64,000 bases of DNA, taken from assembly GCA_009731375.1 (NCBI GenBank), contig BJOX01000017.1, positions 162,144 through 226,143 of the forward strand. The letters are read 5' to 3'. Below, in pieces: positions 47,800 to 64,000 of this stretch. This stretch comes from Paulinella micropora. Taxonomy: Eukaryota; Cercozoa; Imbricatea; Euglyphida. Both the position numbers and the translations under genes were made by a program. The notes under the pieces are model-generated. The model saw only the letters and a list, made by a program, of their open reading frames with translations, was not told where the DNA came from and did no database searches. The first letter of the stretch is position 1, and each line of letters begins with the position of its first letter.

Positions 47800-48270
47800 A
47801 TGCCAACCGCATCCGAACAATACGCAAACCGACAGAAGTATATCTCACAAAAATACGGGGATAGTTTCGCATTTTTAAGAATGCAAAAATACCACAGGGA
47901 ATATTACGAGAAGAATAAAGAAAGAATATTGGAATATCAAAAAAAAAGTATAAAGAAAAGAAGAAAGAAGAATTACAACAAAAAAAGAAGCAGTATAGAC
48001 TAGAAAATAAGGACAAGATAAAGGAATACAATAAAGCATACCATGAAAGGAAAAAGAATATAAATAAAAAACCACTTTCTGAAGAACGGAAATTGAAGAA
48101 AAAAAGCATATATGGAGAAATATCTGAAGAAATACAATGAGCAACGAAGGGACCTTAAAAAACAATACGAAAAAAAATACGGAGAAAAAGCCGACAAGAA
48201 TATAGATAGATGGACTAGTTATTTTAACGAAAATAGAAAGCCTATCTATGTGATCATATCAGCAAAATAA
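47800..48270 (+). pseudogene. Lys/Glu-rich helical PLV protein, two frameshifts
   Basis: Starts MPTASEQYANRQKYISQKYG; then YYEKNKERILEYQKK, a frame change in a run of nine A near 47945, KEELQQKKKQYRLENKDKIK, a second change near 48100, and DLKKQYEKKYGEKADKNIDR to a stop at 48270 (KPIYVIISAK). Composition recalls the C-terminal repeats of the element's GIY-YIG proteins and the truncated gene at 25402. Probably nucleic-acid binding; function unknown. Confidence 0.5.
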
Positions 48271-48389
48271 TATCGTTATGTCTGAGCCGGTGCCACCAAT
48301 TTTGGTCAAAAAGGATTTTTTTTTGCGATCGTCCAAGGAGAAAAGCAAAAAGTAAAACTCTTTTTTTCCCCTTACTCGCGTGGCTATCG

Positions 48390-48428
48390 CCCCCTCCCCC
48401 CACGAACTTCGTTCGTTGCCCCTCCCCC
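48390..48428. repeat. C-rich tract with embedded small hairpin (copy 2)
   Basis: Two runs of C flank ACGAAC-TTC-GTTCGT (48402-48416). Counterpart of 5268-5318. Confidence 0.6.
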
Positions 48429-48445
48429 GTTTGTTGTGTTTGATG

Positions 48446-48822
48446 ATCATTCATGTATATAAACCTGTCCATTCGTGTATTAACAAGCACAGAAACACAG
48501 AAAAACAAACACAGAAAGACAGGAAACACACACAGGAAGCACAAAACATACCTTTGTTTTACAAAAATACGACAAACTAAGCAGACTAAGGAAGATTTAG
48601 ACCAAATAACGACAAAAACCCATTTTATAAACTTCGTTTATATGGTTTTTGTCGTTATTTTGGTCTAAATCTTCCTTAGTCTGCTTAGTTTGTCGTATTT
48701 TTGTAAAACAAAGGTATGTTTTGTGCTTCTTGTGTGTGTTTCCTGTCTTCCTGTGTGTGTTTTTCTGTGTTTCTGTGCTTGTATTTAATACACGAATGGA
48801 CAGGTTTATATACATAAATGAT
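48446..48822. repeat. Large near-perfect palindrome forming the right terminus of PLV-2
   Basis: Arms of ~170 bp around a short spacer with ATAAACTTCGTTTATA. Outer edges read ATCATTCATGTATATAAACC and GGTTTATATACATAAATGAT. A few mismatches and a small indel (near ATTAACAAGC versus the TATTTAATAC side) show slight arm divergence. (AT)n and then host sequence follow. Confidence 0.85.
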
Positions 48823-49122
48823 ATATATATATATATATCACTCAGCTCACTGTCACAGGCAGTAGTCAGGACAGTCTGATCAGTGACTGAACAGGTCAGA
48901 GTAGCGGTGCTGGCGTGGACCGCCTGCCTTTCAGTGACTCAAAGAATTTTCATTCAAAGTTAATAACAAAAACCTTCGACTTGCCAGTCGAAGGCCCAGG
49001 ATGAGTGTAAAGCGTAAGCTTCCGAGTACAACTTGATGGAAGAGAGTCATGGTGAGACCTAAATATACAAAGCCTCCGGAAAAGTACCTCATGATACTAG
49101 TCTATTTATCTATTTATCTAAG

Positions 49123-49155
<33 letters not shown>

Positions 49156-49210
49156 TAATTGATGCCTAATAGTATGTCTTCGGATATGCAGACTGATAAG
49201 CCAAACATAT

Positions 49211-49255
<45 letters not shown>

Positions 49256-49256
49256 G

Positions 49257-49304
<48 letters not shown>

Positions 49305-49434
49305 GCCTACCTATCTACCTACCTACCTACCTATCTATATATCTATCTACCCACCTACCTACCTACCTACCAACCAACCGATCTATCTAACCAACAAGAT
49401 GTCGATCCATCCGTCTATCCATCTATTATCAAAG
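48823..49434. other. Host sequence right of PLV-2: no gene seen
   Basis: (AT)n, then unique sequence with a perfect hairpin CCTTCGACT-TGCC-AGTCGAAGG at 48973-48994, then TATC microsatellites (49104-49152, 49210-49400). Confidence 0.6.
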
Positions 49435-50287
49435 TCAGCTAAGATTAGCCCAGTTCTCTATGAGCAGAACCGATGCAGGAAGCCTTTGTCGTGCTGCCCA
49501 CAGAACGACTCGAGGCGGAAGGGTAGCGCTTGCGCCTGCCGCAAGCGATCGCGACCCCTGCGGCTTTTCTCCACTTTTCTTACCCCCGCCCTCTTGAGAC
49601 ATGGCCTCCCACACATCTCCGAATAAGAAGCCAGGCTGTCGAACTTTGAGGCCGTGCCAGCCATCCCCGCCTGTGTCCAGCGAGCTGTCGCTGTCGTCTA
49701 GAAGCATTTGCTCGGGAGGGACTGCCAGGTGGACGCCAATGCGCCGCATGTGGTAGCGCTTGCTACATACATACATACATGCATACATACCTACATACAT
49801 ACGTACAGACGTATATACGTACACATACATACATACATACATACATACACGCATGCATACGTACATACATACATACTGTATAACTTTGCGACAATGACAT
49901 CACAGACATTATAGATATTTAGACATTACAGACATTACAGACATTACGGACATTACAGACATTACAGACATTACAAACATTTTACCCGGAGTTCTCTGGA
50001 TGCTTACCGTGCAAGTTGTTATCGAACCCCACCAGCAGCTTGAAACTGGTCTGGGCGAAGGAACTAAGATGGGTAGACAACAGCGAGCGAGCCAAGTCCT
50101 GTCGCACCAGCCCAGCAGAAAAAGAACAAACGGAGATGATTGTGGAAGAAAGAGAGAGAGAGAGAGTTGAACGCGTGTATATTGAGTATATTTGCACATG
50201 GACAGATGATGTCATCACCCCTCCCCCCCCTCTCCCCTTCACCCCACCCCCTCTCACTAATACAATGATGATGATGATGATGATGAT

Positions 50288-50347
<60 letters not shown>

Positions 50348-50498
50348 ATATCTGAGGCGTACTGATGCGGCTTTTGGCATATCCTCAACGGACATAAGCC
50401 TCCAATACCCTTGTTCGAGGTCCTCCACCCCCCCGTGTCAGTCTCTCGCCTGATGATCGGGGCCACCGATGGAGCTCCTGAGGGCAAGACTGCACTAA
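49435..50498 (-). CDS. Fragmentary host gene on the minus strand (three probable exons)
   Basis: Likely exons: ~50378-50498 (reading EDLEQGYWRLMSVEDMPKAA), ~50007-50097 (DLARSLLSTHLSSFAQTSFK, LLVGFDNNLHG, donor GTAAGC) and ~49435-49757 (YHMRRIGVHLAVPPEQMLLD, SLDTGGDGWHGLKVRQPGFL, GDVWEAMSQEGG, stop 49435). Introns contain ACATTAC and AAT/ATG repeats. The 5' end is lost in the gap at 50499-50772. Composition and splice sites look genuine, but I recognise no family. Confidence 0.45.
49762..49880. repeat. CATA tetranucleotide microsatellite
   Basis: (CATA)n with CATG/CGTA variants, followed by ACATTACAG nonamer-like repeats to 49981. Confidence 0.85.
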
Positions 50499-50772
50499 NN
50501 NNNNNNNNNNNNNNNNNNNNNNNNNNNNNNNNNNNNNNNNNNNNNNNNNNNNNNNNNNNNNNNNNNNNNNNNNNNNNNNNNNNNNNNNNNNNNNNNNNNN
50601 NNNNNNNNNNNNNNNNNNNNNNNNNNNNNNNNNNNNNNNNNNNNNNNNNNNNNNNNNNNNNNNNNNNNNNNNNNNNNNNNNNNNNNNNNNNNNNNNNNNN
50701 NNNNNNNNNNNNNNNNNNNNNNNNNNNNNNNNNNNNNNNNNNNNNNNNNNNNNNNNNNNNNNNNNNNNNNNN
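50499..50772. other. Assembly gap (274 N)
   Basis: Separates the minus-strand host gene from a SINE head. Confidence 0.95.
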
Positions 50773-50860
50773 CAATGAAAATACTGGTGGCACCGACGGG
50801 AATCGAACTGGCGACAGGGCCCAGATGGTAGAACTTGACCACTGGGCTATCACGGTGTCC
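50773..50860 (-). mobile_element. tRNA-derived SINE, copy 4 (head only; rest in gap)
   Basis: Reverse complement of the head seen at 10614 (GGCACCGACGGGAATCGAAC ... CACGGTGTCC). The body would lie in the gap. Confidence 0.75.
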
Positions 50861-50865
50861 ATATA

Positions 50866-51200
<335 letters not shown>

Positions 51201-51456
51201 GCACATGCGCCTCCATCGTCTCACCCGTGAGGGGAGTACGAAGAATTGACGATAAGCTCTAATGACACCCCCGCAAGTGCAGTTCCAACACTTCCAGACA
51301 GCAGTTCCAACACTTCCAGACGGGCCGGTATGTTCAATGAAAATACTGGTCCAGACGGATCGGTATGTTCAATGAAAATACTGGTGGCACCGACGGGAAT
51401 CGAACTGGCGACGGGCCCAGATGGTAGAACTTGACCACTGGGCTATCACGGTGTCC
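51201..51456 (-). mobile_element. tRNA-derived SINE, copy 5, with internal duplications
   Basis: Full reverse-oriented copy. CAGTTCCAACACTTCCAGAC occurs twice and CGGTATGTTCAATGAAAATA occurs twice. The right edge is followed by AAT/AAC repeats to about 51730. Confidence 0.78.
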
Positions 51457-51472
51457 AATAATAATAATAATA

Positions 51473-51517
<45 letters not shown>

Positions 51518-51799
51518 GCAATAATAGCAATAACAATAAGAATAACAATAACAACAACATCAACAATAACAATAACATTAACAATAACAACAACAATAAC
51601 AATAGCAATAGTACAGTGTGTGCACCTCGGCGTTAATAACAATAATAACAACAACAATAATAACAATAACAAACAGCAACAATAACAATAACAATAACAA
51701 TTACAATAACAACAACAATAACAATAACCTCGGCACAAATGTGTGTTTGGCGGGAGTTCCCTTCGAGTTTGTACTCCTCGGTGTCGCTGCCGGTGGCTA

Positions 51800-52332
51800 C
51801 ATACATACATACAGACAGACATACATACATACATACATACATTACATACATTACATACATTACATACATTACATACATACATACATACATACAGACAGAC
51901 AGGCATAAAGACATAAAGACATACAGACATACAGACATAACACATTACATACATTACATACATTACATACATTACATACATTACATACATTACATACATT
52001 ACATATATACATTACATACATTAGATACAGTACATACATTACATACATTACATACTTTACATACATTACATACATTACATACATTACATACATTACATAC
52101 ATTACGTACATTACGTACATTACGTACATTACATACATTACATACACATACACACACACATGCACACATACACACATACACACATACATACATGCATATA
52201 CATACATATGTACATACATACATGCACACACACGCACACACATAAATACATACATACATACATGCATACATACATACATACATAACATACATACATAACA
52301 TACATACATATACATACATACATACATACATA
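51800..52332. repeat. ACAT / ACATT satellite-like microsatellite
   Basis: (CATA)n, (ACATT ACAT)n with ACGT variants, then (CATA)n again, ending in a G run and a 10-N gap (52348-52357). Confidence 0.9.
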
Positions 52333-52374
52333 GGGGGGGGGGGGGGGNNNNNNNNNNCCATCATCATAATAGCC

Positions 52375-53590
52375 ATGTGATGAATCCCCAACTCACCATC
52401 CACTTCTGATTCTTCCTCAGACTCAGAAGGGGGCTGGTCAGTTGGGTGTTCGTCTTCTTCTTCGCTTTCAGAGTGAAAGGATGAATCAGAAGAGTCAGAG
52501 GATTCAGCGTTTAGGCTTATCATCTTCTTCTTTTTTATGAAATCTGATGCTTTCAGCTTTCGTCTTTCTCCTCTGCTATCTTCTTCCTTCTTCTTCTTCT
52601 TCTTCTTCTTTGCTCCTTCTTCTTTCTTTTTGTGTCTGTCTGTCTTCTCAATCTGACTGTCGTCTCTCTTCTCCTTTACATGCATGCAACTTCTCGGAGA
52701 CCCTAGTCCTCCTTCTTATGGGGCATCTCAAGGGACCGTGTCCGTCCTTGGGACAATCTTTGAGTTGACACCTCACGAGGCAGAAAGCTATTTTGTGGTC
52801 AGGAGATAGGCAGTTCCAGCAAATACTATCTTCTCCCTCGCCATAAGTTTGTGACAGCTTGCCCTTCTTCTTGCCCTGAGCTACTCCTGCTACTGTGTTG
52901 ATAGTGATAGGGTCACTCTTAGAACTACCGGATCCATAGAGTTTACGCATTCTAGTCTCTGATACGTTGCTCTGAGCTAACTGCTCTACTACCTTGAGAA
53001 ATTCTGACAGCTTAGGTCTTTGAGTAGGTAAAAGAGAACACCAGGTGTTGCGATAGTAGGCTTGATAAGGAGGTAGATGCTTTAACTTCTTCATTATCAT
53101 GCATGTCTTCATCACTTCTGGTAATACTATCACTCACATCGTCTTCTCCTGCGTCTTGATAGTAGTAAGATAGTCAGCTAACCAGCTACTCACCTCACTA
53201 ACCTTCTTGGGATACGAATGGCAGTGACGGGGGCAGAAGCAGTTTTTGCACTCGTAGTTTCTTGACTCTCTCTCCTTCAAGTTCTTTCCCTTATCTTTAT
53301 CTTCTACCTTTACTACTGTCTCCTCTTCGTCCTCTCCGTCTTCCTCTTCCTTTTTGGGTGACATGAAAGGTGCATCAGTAGGAGATTCAGGTCGTTTGGG
53401 TAGTTGTATAGGTTTAGCTAAGTGAGACTCAAAGCCCCGGGAATCATGGAAAGGATTTCTGAGTGTGTAACACCTATAACTGATGTAAAGGTGTATTCAA
53501 ACAACTCCCATTCTTTTCCATGATCGAACTTTGGGGTGTCTAGCCTCATCTTTACCAGATCAGAACTTCCCTTGATACGCCATATTATTC
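52375..53590 (-). pseudogene. Degraded LTR-retroelement gag (BEL/Pao-like zinc knuckle)
   Basis: Read from right to left: KMRLDTPKFDHGKEWELFEY near 53560; a frame change; SPKKEEEDGEDEEE; Cys-rich YECKNCFCPRHCHSYP; PPYQAYYRNTWCSLLPTQRP; then a CCHC knuckle CWNCLSPDHKIAFC followed by C...CPKDGHGPLRC (about 52770-52830), and an acidic Ser-rich end. The double Cys/His cluster with HxxLRC recalls BEL/Pao gag proteins. At least three frame changes; no pol follows because the microsatellite and gap begin. Distinct from the Ty3/Gypsy element upstream. Confidence 0.6.
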
Positions 53591-53726
53591 GGGCGTACCG
53601 AGGGCGGAAGGTAGGAGGGAGGCTCGACTACTAGTACCAATGTTGCTTTCTCTCTGGGTAGAGAAGCGACTCGGATGAAGTTAGGAAATAATTAGTTATT
53701 GACGTTATGCTAGCAACTAGGTGGCA

Positions 53727-53897
53727 GCCTTCCGCACAGTCCGCCTAGCCTAGTAGTGTGACTGGTGGTAGCCTTCCGCACACACGCCAGACTGGTGGTA
53801 GGGCGGCCTTCCGCACACACACCGGCCAGATTCAAATATTTAGTGACTGCCTTCCGCACGTACACCAGTTCGTATTTTCGGTGGCAGCCTTCCGCAC
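53727..53897. repeat. Five GCCTTCCGCAC direct repeats at 35-44 bp spacing
   Basis: Copies start at 53727, 53771, 53806, 53849 and 53887, often preceded by GGTGGCA or GGTGGTA. They lie upstream of the gag remnant, where its LTR or leader would be. Confidence 0.75.
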
Positions 53898-54217
53898 GCC
53901 CCGCCGATAGTAGTAGTACGCAATAAGTGAAGAAAGTCTACTGGACTCGGCTAACGTTCACGCTACTACGAGTCACAAGGCTCTATAACCTGTGAGACTA
54001 ACCAGGCTAAATAATCTGCAGTATACTACGTGACTAGCTGTGTCCTACAGTAGAAAAGTGGACAGCCCGAATACATACTAGGCCGGACATAAGTAATGGC
54101 TCTAACGACACACATTACATACAAATGCCGGACCATACTGACTATCAGGTTAATTATGTTAATAGGTCTAACAACACATGGATATGATTAGTTACTATAT
54201 CTATCAACTACAGATCT
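53898..54217. other. No gene seen; possibly part of the retroelement LTR/leader
   Basis: Unique sequence without ORFs or recognisable RNA. Its position upstream of the gag remnant makes LTR origin possible, but no second LTR copy is in the window. Confidence 0.35.
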
Positions 54218-54490
54218 ATTGCTGTTGACATTCAAGACAACAAAAAAAAATTATTTTTGTTTTGGTTGGAATTTCAGTTTTGGTTGGAATTTTGATTTTG
54301 GGTGAAAATTTGAATTTTTCAACTTAACTGCTATATTCGTCCGCAAAATATCGTAAATTTTCGCGAAATGTTACCGTGAAATTTGAAAATTTGAATTTTT
54401 GTCACAAAAATGAAGAACTGTCACAAAAATGAAAATCTGACACAAAAATGAAAAACTAATTTTTGTTTTGTCTTGAATGTCAACAGCAAT
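54218..54490. mobile_element. MITE-like inverted-repeat element
   Basis: Terminal inverted repeats ATTGCTGTTGACATTCAAGA and its complement TCTTGAATGTCAACAGCAAT, extending a further ~10 bp inward with a mismatch. About 270 bp overall. The interior is AT-rich, with two TTTTGGTTGGAATTT units and three TGWCACAAAAATGAA units, and no ORF. Size and structure fit a non-autonomous DNA transposon; the flanking TATT/ATT is too short to be certain of the duplication. Confidence 0.6.
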
Positions 54491-54960
54491 ATTAGCTAAT
54501 AATTCTTAGTGGTTTAAGTTCAAGTTGTATTAATACCTTACTCATCAATCTCACCCTTAATCATAAGTTAATCCTAAATTTATTAATATTGAACAATTTG
54601 AAACTTGATTAGAACTTGAACGCCCTCAGTGATAGTACCATAGTAGTACTAGCTAGGACTCGACTCCACCGTGCCACAAACACTTTATCAATGGTGATTA
54701 ATACTCATTATATACTAAAAAAAAATTGTACTTGCCAGGCTGGTTAGGTCCTGGTCCTAAGGAAGCTTACTGGTAGTAGGGCCGATACTGAGCCTCGGAG
54801 TGGGAACCCTGAGTCCTACGCTTCCCACATCCGCCGGGTATTACCCTAGTAGCAGGTATTTTCTTTTCTATGACTGGCTCAGATACTCTCTTCCACTTTA
54901 TCTGCTGCTCCCCAGTCAGCTCTATGAGTTGCAAGTATTCTATTAAAACAGTGCTTGCGG

Positions 54961-54993
<33 letters not shown>

Positions 54994-55575
54994 GCGNNNN
55001 NNNNNNAGTGCTTGCGGAAAAAAAAAAAAAAAAAAAAAAAAAACTAGTGGGCGCAAGCACAAAAGCTCCGTTTATTAGATGATAGTGTACTGATACAAGG
55101 CCTCTCGCAGGGATGAGTGCGAACAGTAAGAATGAATATGTAAATAAATTTTGTGATGAGGTCAGCCTACATAGTTAAGATAATTCTACTAGAAATTGTG
55201 AGCAGAGAAATTCTCAGGGGGCAGGAAATTCAGTTGCTCATATGTGCTAATTACGTAAAGGACATTTGCTCCTGGCGTGCTCATTATGTACTGATATTAG
55301 TCTGCTGAATAGGGTGTGGGTCACGCTGGCGTCTTCACGTACCAGAAATCACAGGTTTCGGCGGGCGCGACTTTCAAAACAGGTGCCACCCAAAGCCAGG
55401 TTTTCAGGAGCGAGAAATGAAAAGACGCACCCGAAACCAGAAATTCCGACTGGTGTAGATGGCCCTGGAGCTGATGGTCAGACCTGACCACAGCGATTCC
55501 GCGTAAACCCTTTCCACGCTGTAAGGATAAATACCTCCTAGTCTCGTGTTTTGAGAACATTTTCGAGCTCACAGC
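54491..55575. other. Host intergenic / degraded repeat, no supported gene
   Basis: Contains a minus-strand open stretch (54767-54950, VSEPVIEKKIPATRVIPGGC) that may be retroelement-derived, two poly-A runs around a 10-N gap (54961-55043) flanked by the duplicated AGTGCTTGCGG, and ~480 bp with nothing recognisable before the arylesterase stop. Confidence 0.4.
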
Positions 55576-62571
<6,996 letters not shown>

Positions 62572-63082
62572 GGGTGCTAAAAGACGACGACAACAGCAAT
62601 TCTTGGTTTTGTGTGCAATACGTTTCTGAACAGAACTGCAAAAAAACACGTTTCGGTATTCTTTAGATGACGTCAGTGCGTGTAAATAGTCAAATGGTCC
62701 AGGTATGATTGAAAAAATATGACTAACTTTCGAGTCAGTTACCGCGCATATGCAAAAGGTAAACTTCGATAATTGCGGATATTTCTGCGTTTTGGCTTTC
62801 CACTTTTGAAAGGAAGGCAACAAGATAAAAGCCATTTCGCCTTGTGCCTGCCAAAATCGAAAACTTTGTGAATGACCCTTCACAAAGTACTTGTGGTTGG
62901 AAGTAGAAGTTGCGTGTGTTCTGCGCTATTCAAAATGCATGGATGCCTTTCGCTCTTAACCAGCATATAGATCGTATTCCCATTTTATTTCAAATTCTTC
63001 CATCACCACCCCATACGCGTTCTGATCTTCTGTTTTAGACAAACATAGGTTTCGGTGACGTACTGGACAAGTACAACTGCTG
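62572..63082. promoter_or_regulatory. Divergent intergenic region between the arylesterase gene and the 63083 gene
   Basis: About 510 bp of complex, repeat-free sequence between two genes transcribed away from each other, so it should hold both promoters and 5' UTRs. It contains TGACGTCA-like TGACGTCAG near 62668, resembling a CRE-type site. No TATA box I would commit to. Confidence 0.4.
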
Positions 63083-63817
63083 ATGGATTTGCAAGTTTTG
63101 CAAGCTTATTTGCAAGATGCTACTCGTGAAACGCTTCTACAAATAGTGGAAGACTTGTGTTTGCACCCTGGAAACACCAAGTTGGCCCTCGCGAAGCTCC
63201 AACAACTTCAACACGCACAAGGTGCGTCTCGGCAAGTTGTTACCTCAAAGGAAGTCTTAAAGGAAGAGGTGACAGTGCAGAAGGCCAGCTTGGGAGCAAT
63301 CTTGAACTCTTTGTCCTTTGATGATGCAACGTCGAACAAAGATCCGCTAGACCACAGGTTTGCAGAAGGCGCCGTTAGGAAGAATATGGTGCACACTCCG
63401 TACCCCAATCAAGAAGCACCACAGGAAGAACACACCATACCCAAGCAAACCGGCAACACACAGGTAGGTCTGGCCCATTTCAAGAAAGCCCGATACGGAC
63501 GGCGAGTGGATGTGGACATGAATGAAGACAAGCTGACTTTTCTAACTCGAGTCCACACTCCGAACTGCTCTAGTAGTCGCTATCCCGGGAGAAGGTCCTC
63601 TGCACCCACCACCGCGCTCGACACCCTTTGCGCTTGTCCTGTCGAGCGTTCTAACCCCGTCCCAATCCCTAGTAAGCATCGCCGGCATTTGCAGTCATGC
63701 GGCTTTTTGCGAGAGCACATGCTTCATTGTAAAGGCGAGGATGACTGCAAAATTGATCATCCAGAAGACGATGAATGCGGCTGTGACAGTGGAACTTTTT
63801 TCAAGCTTACTTTGTAG
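63083..63817 (+). CDS. Uncharacterised host protein, 244 aa, single exon
   Basis: Intact ORF starting MDLQVLQAYLQDATRETLLQ. Residues 1-50 are helical (LVRLP-free, Leu/Gln-rich), followed by a low-complexity middle and a Cys/His-rich end with C, H and acidic residues (CGFLREHMLHCKGEDDC, HPEDDECGC) that could bind metal. The first ~45 residues resemble short helical protein-interaction modules, but I recognise no family. Complex composition amid repeats, a clean stop and a downstream AATAAA support a real gene. Confidence 0.6.
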   Translation: MDLQVLQAYLQDATRETLLQIVEDLCLHPGNTKLALAKLQQLQHAQGASRQVVTSKEVLKEEVTVQKASLGAILNSLSFDDATSNKDPLDHRFAEGAVRKNMVHTPYPNQEAPQEEHTIPKQTGNTQVGLAHFKKARYGRRVDVDMNEDKLTFLTRVHTPNCSSSRYPGRRSSAPTTALDTLCACPVERSNPVPIPSKHRRHLQSCGFLREHMLHCKGEDDCKIDHPEDDECGCDSGTFFKLTL

Positions 63818-63953
63818 CTTTCTGCGTCAATCTGTACCAATGTAGCTTCCATTTTACTCTGAGCATCAGGCCGCTTACTCCCTGATAAGCATTTCAATCA
63901 AGTTTGTAATCCGACCGTCTCCATCATAGTAGTAGAATATTCAAAGACTGATC

Positions 63954-63959
63954 AATAAA
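63954..63959 (+). terminator. Polyadenylation signal AATAAA
   Basis: AATAAA ~137 bp after the stop of the 63083-63817 gene. Confidence 0.5.
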
Positions 63960-63985
63960 CAATTTAGAGGCGAGAAGGGGAAGCG

Positions 63986-64000
63986 GGGGGGGGGGGGGGG
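63986..64000. repeat. G run at the window edge
   Basis: At least 14 consecutive G reach the end of the window. Similar G or C runs border three of the gaps. Confidence 0.85.

Larger units (their letters stand above)
25402..48822. mobile_element. PLV-2: nearly complete integrated polinton-like virus, left end cut by the retrotransposon
   Basis: 23.4 kb, AT-rich, about 20 genes. Hallmarks are AEP-type primase with SF3 helicase, FtsK/HerA-like packaging ATPase, double jelly-roll type major capsid protein, minor capsid protein and a tyrosine recombinase. I saw neither an adenain-like cysteine protease nor a protein-primed DNA polymerase, which favours PLV over Maverick/Polinton or classical virophage; this rests on absence, in a copy full of frameshifts. 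The right end is the palindrome at 48446-48822. The left end is missing because the LTR joins inside a gene. Frameshifts in most large genes suggest a non-functional fossil, although homopolymer errors could explain some. Confidence 0.87.

Noticed and set aside
51739-52327. Open frames rich in Tyr/Val/Met/Cys or Thr/His
   Set aside because: Products of ACAT/ACATT repeats on either strand.
53727-53897. CRISPR array
   Set aside because: Repeats are only 11 bp, spacing is irregular, the setting is eukaryotic and there are no cas genes.

Overview
This is eukaryotic nuclear DNA, most likely from a unicellular protist. The evidence is spliced genes with GT-AG introns, tRNA-derived SINEs, LTR retrotransposons, dense microsatellites and scaffold gaps. 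Two integrated DNA-virus elements of the polinton-like virus (PLV)/virophage type sit in the host DNA. I cannot name the host species. The viral parts are clearly AT-rich; the host exons and the retrotransposon are more GC-rich.

Layout. 1-5724 is the right-hand part of PLV-1: a surface protein, a small F-box/zinc-like protein, an intact tyrosine recombinase, two further genes, a pol III-like small RNA locus and a ~400 bp terminal palindrome. 5846-14589 is a host gene for an LRR - protein kinase - TIR protein; its large intron holds three SINEs and a gap. 15355-25401 is a Ty3/Gypsy LTR retrotransposon whose gag and pol share one frame and are separated by a single UGA. It abuts, with no target-site duplication, the truncated left end of PLV-2 (25402-48822). 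PLV-2 encodes a primase-helicase, a long S74-type fibre, three GIY-YIG nucleases, a phospholipase A2-like virion protein, a packaging ATPase, major and minor capsid proteins, the surface protein, the F-box-like protein and a tyrosine recombinase, and ends in a ~377 bp palindrome. About half of the PLV-2 genes carry frameshifts or stops, so it is probably a decaying copy.

48823-64000 is host DNA: a poorly resolved minus-strand gene, SINEs with very long AAT tracts, a degraded retroelement gag, a MITE-like inverted repeat, a spliced paraoxonase/arylesterase-like gene whose introns are mostly simple repeats, and a divergent single-exon gene of unknown function.

The most unusual signal is at the PLV right ends. 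Both end in the same architecture: a recurring GGTYGGACAC block, a C-rich tract holding a small TTC-loop hairpin, then a large near-perfect palindrome whose outer edges carry CATTYATGTATATA and whose centre carries AAACTTYGTTTATA. The primary sequences of the arms differ between the two elements. Together with a tyrosine recombinase this suggests a shared hairpin-type terminus for replication, resolution or integration. That mechanism is inference.
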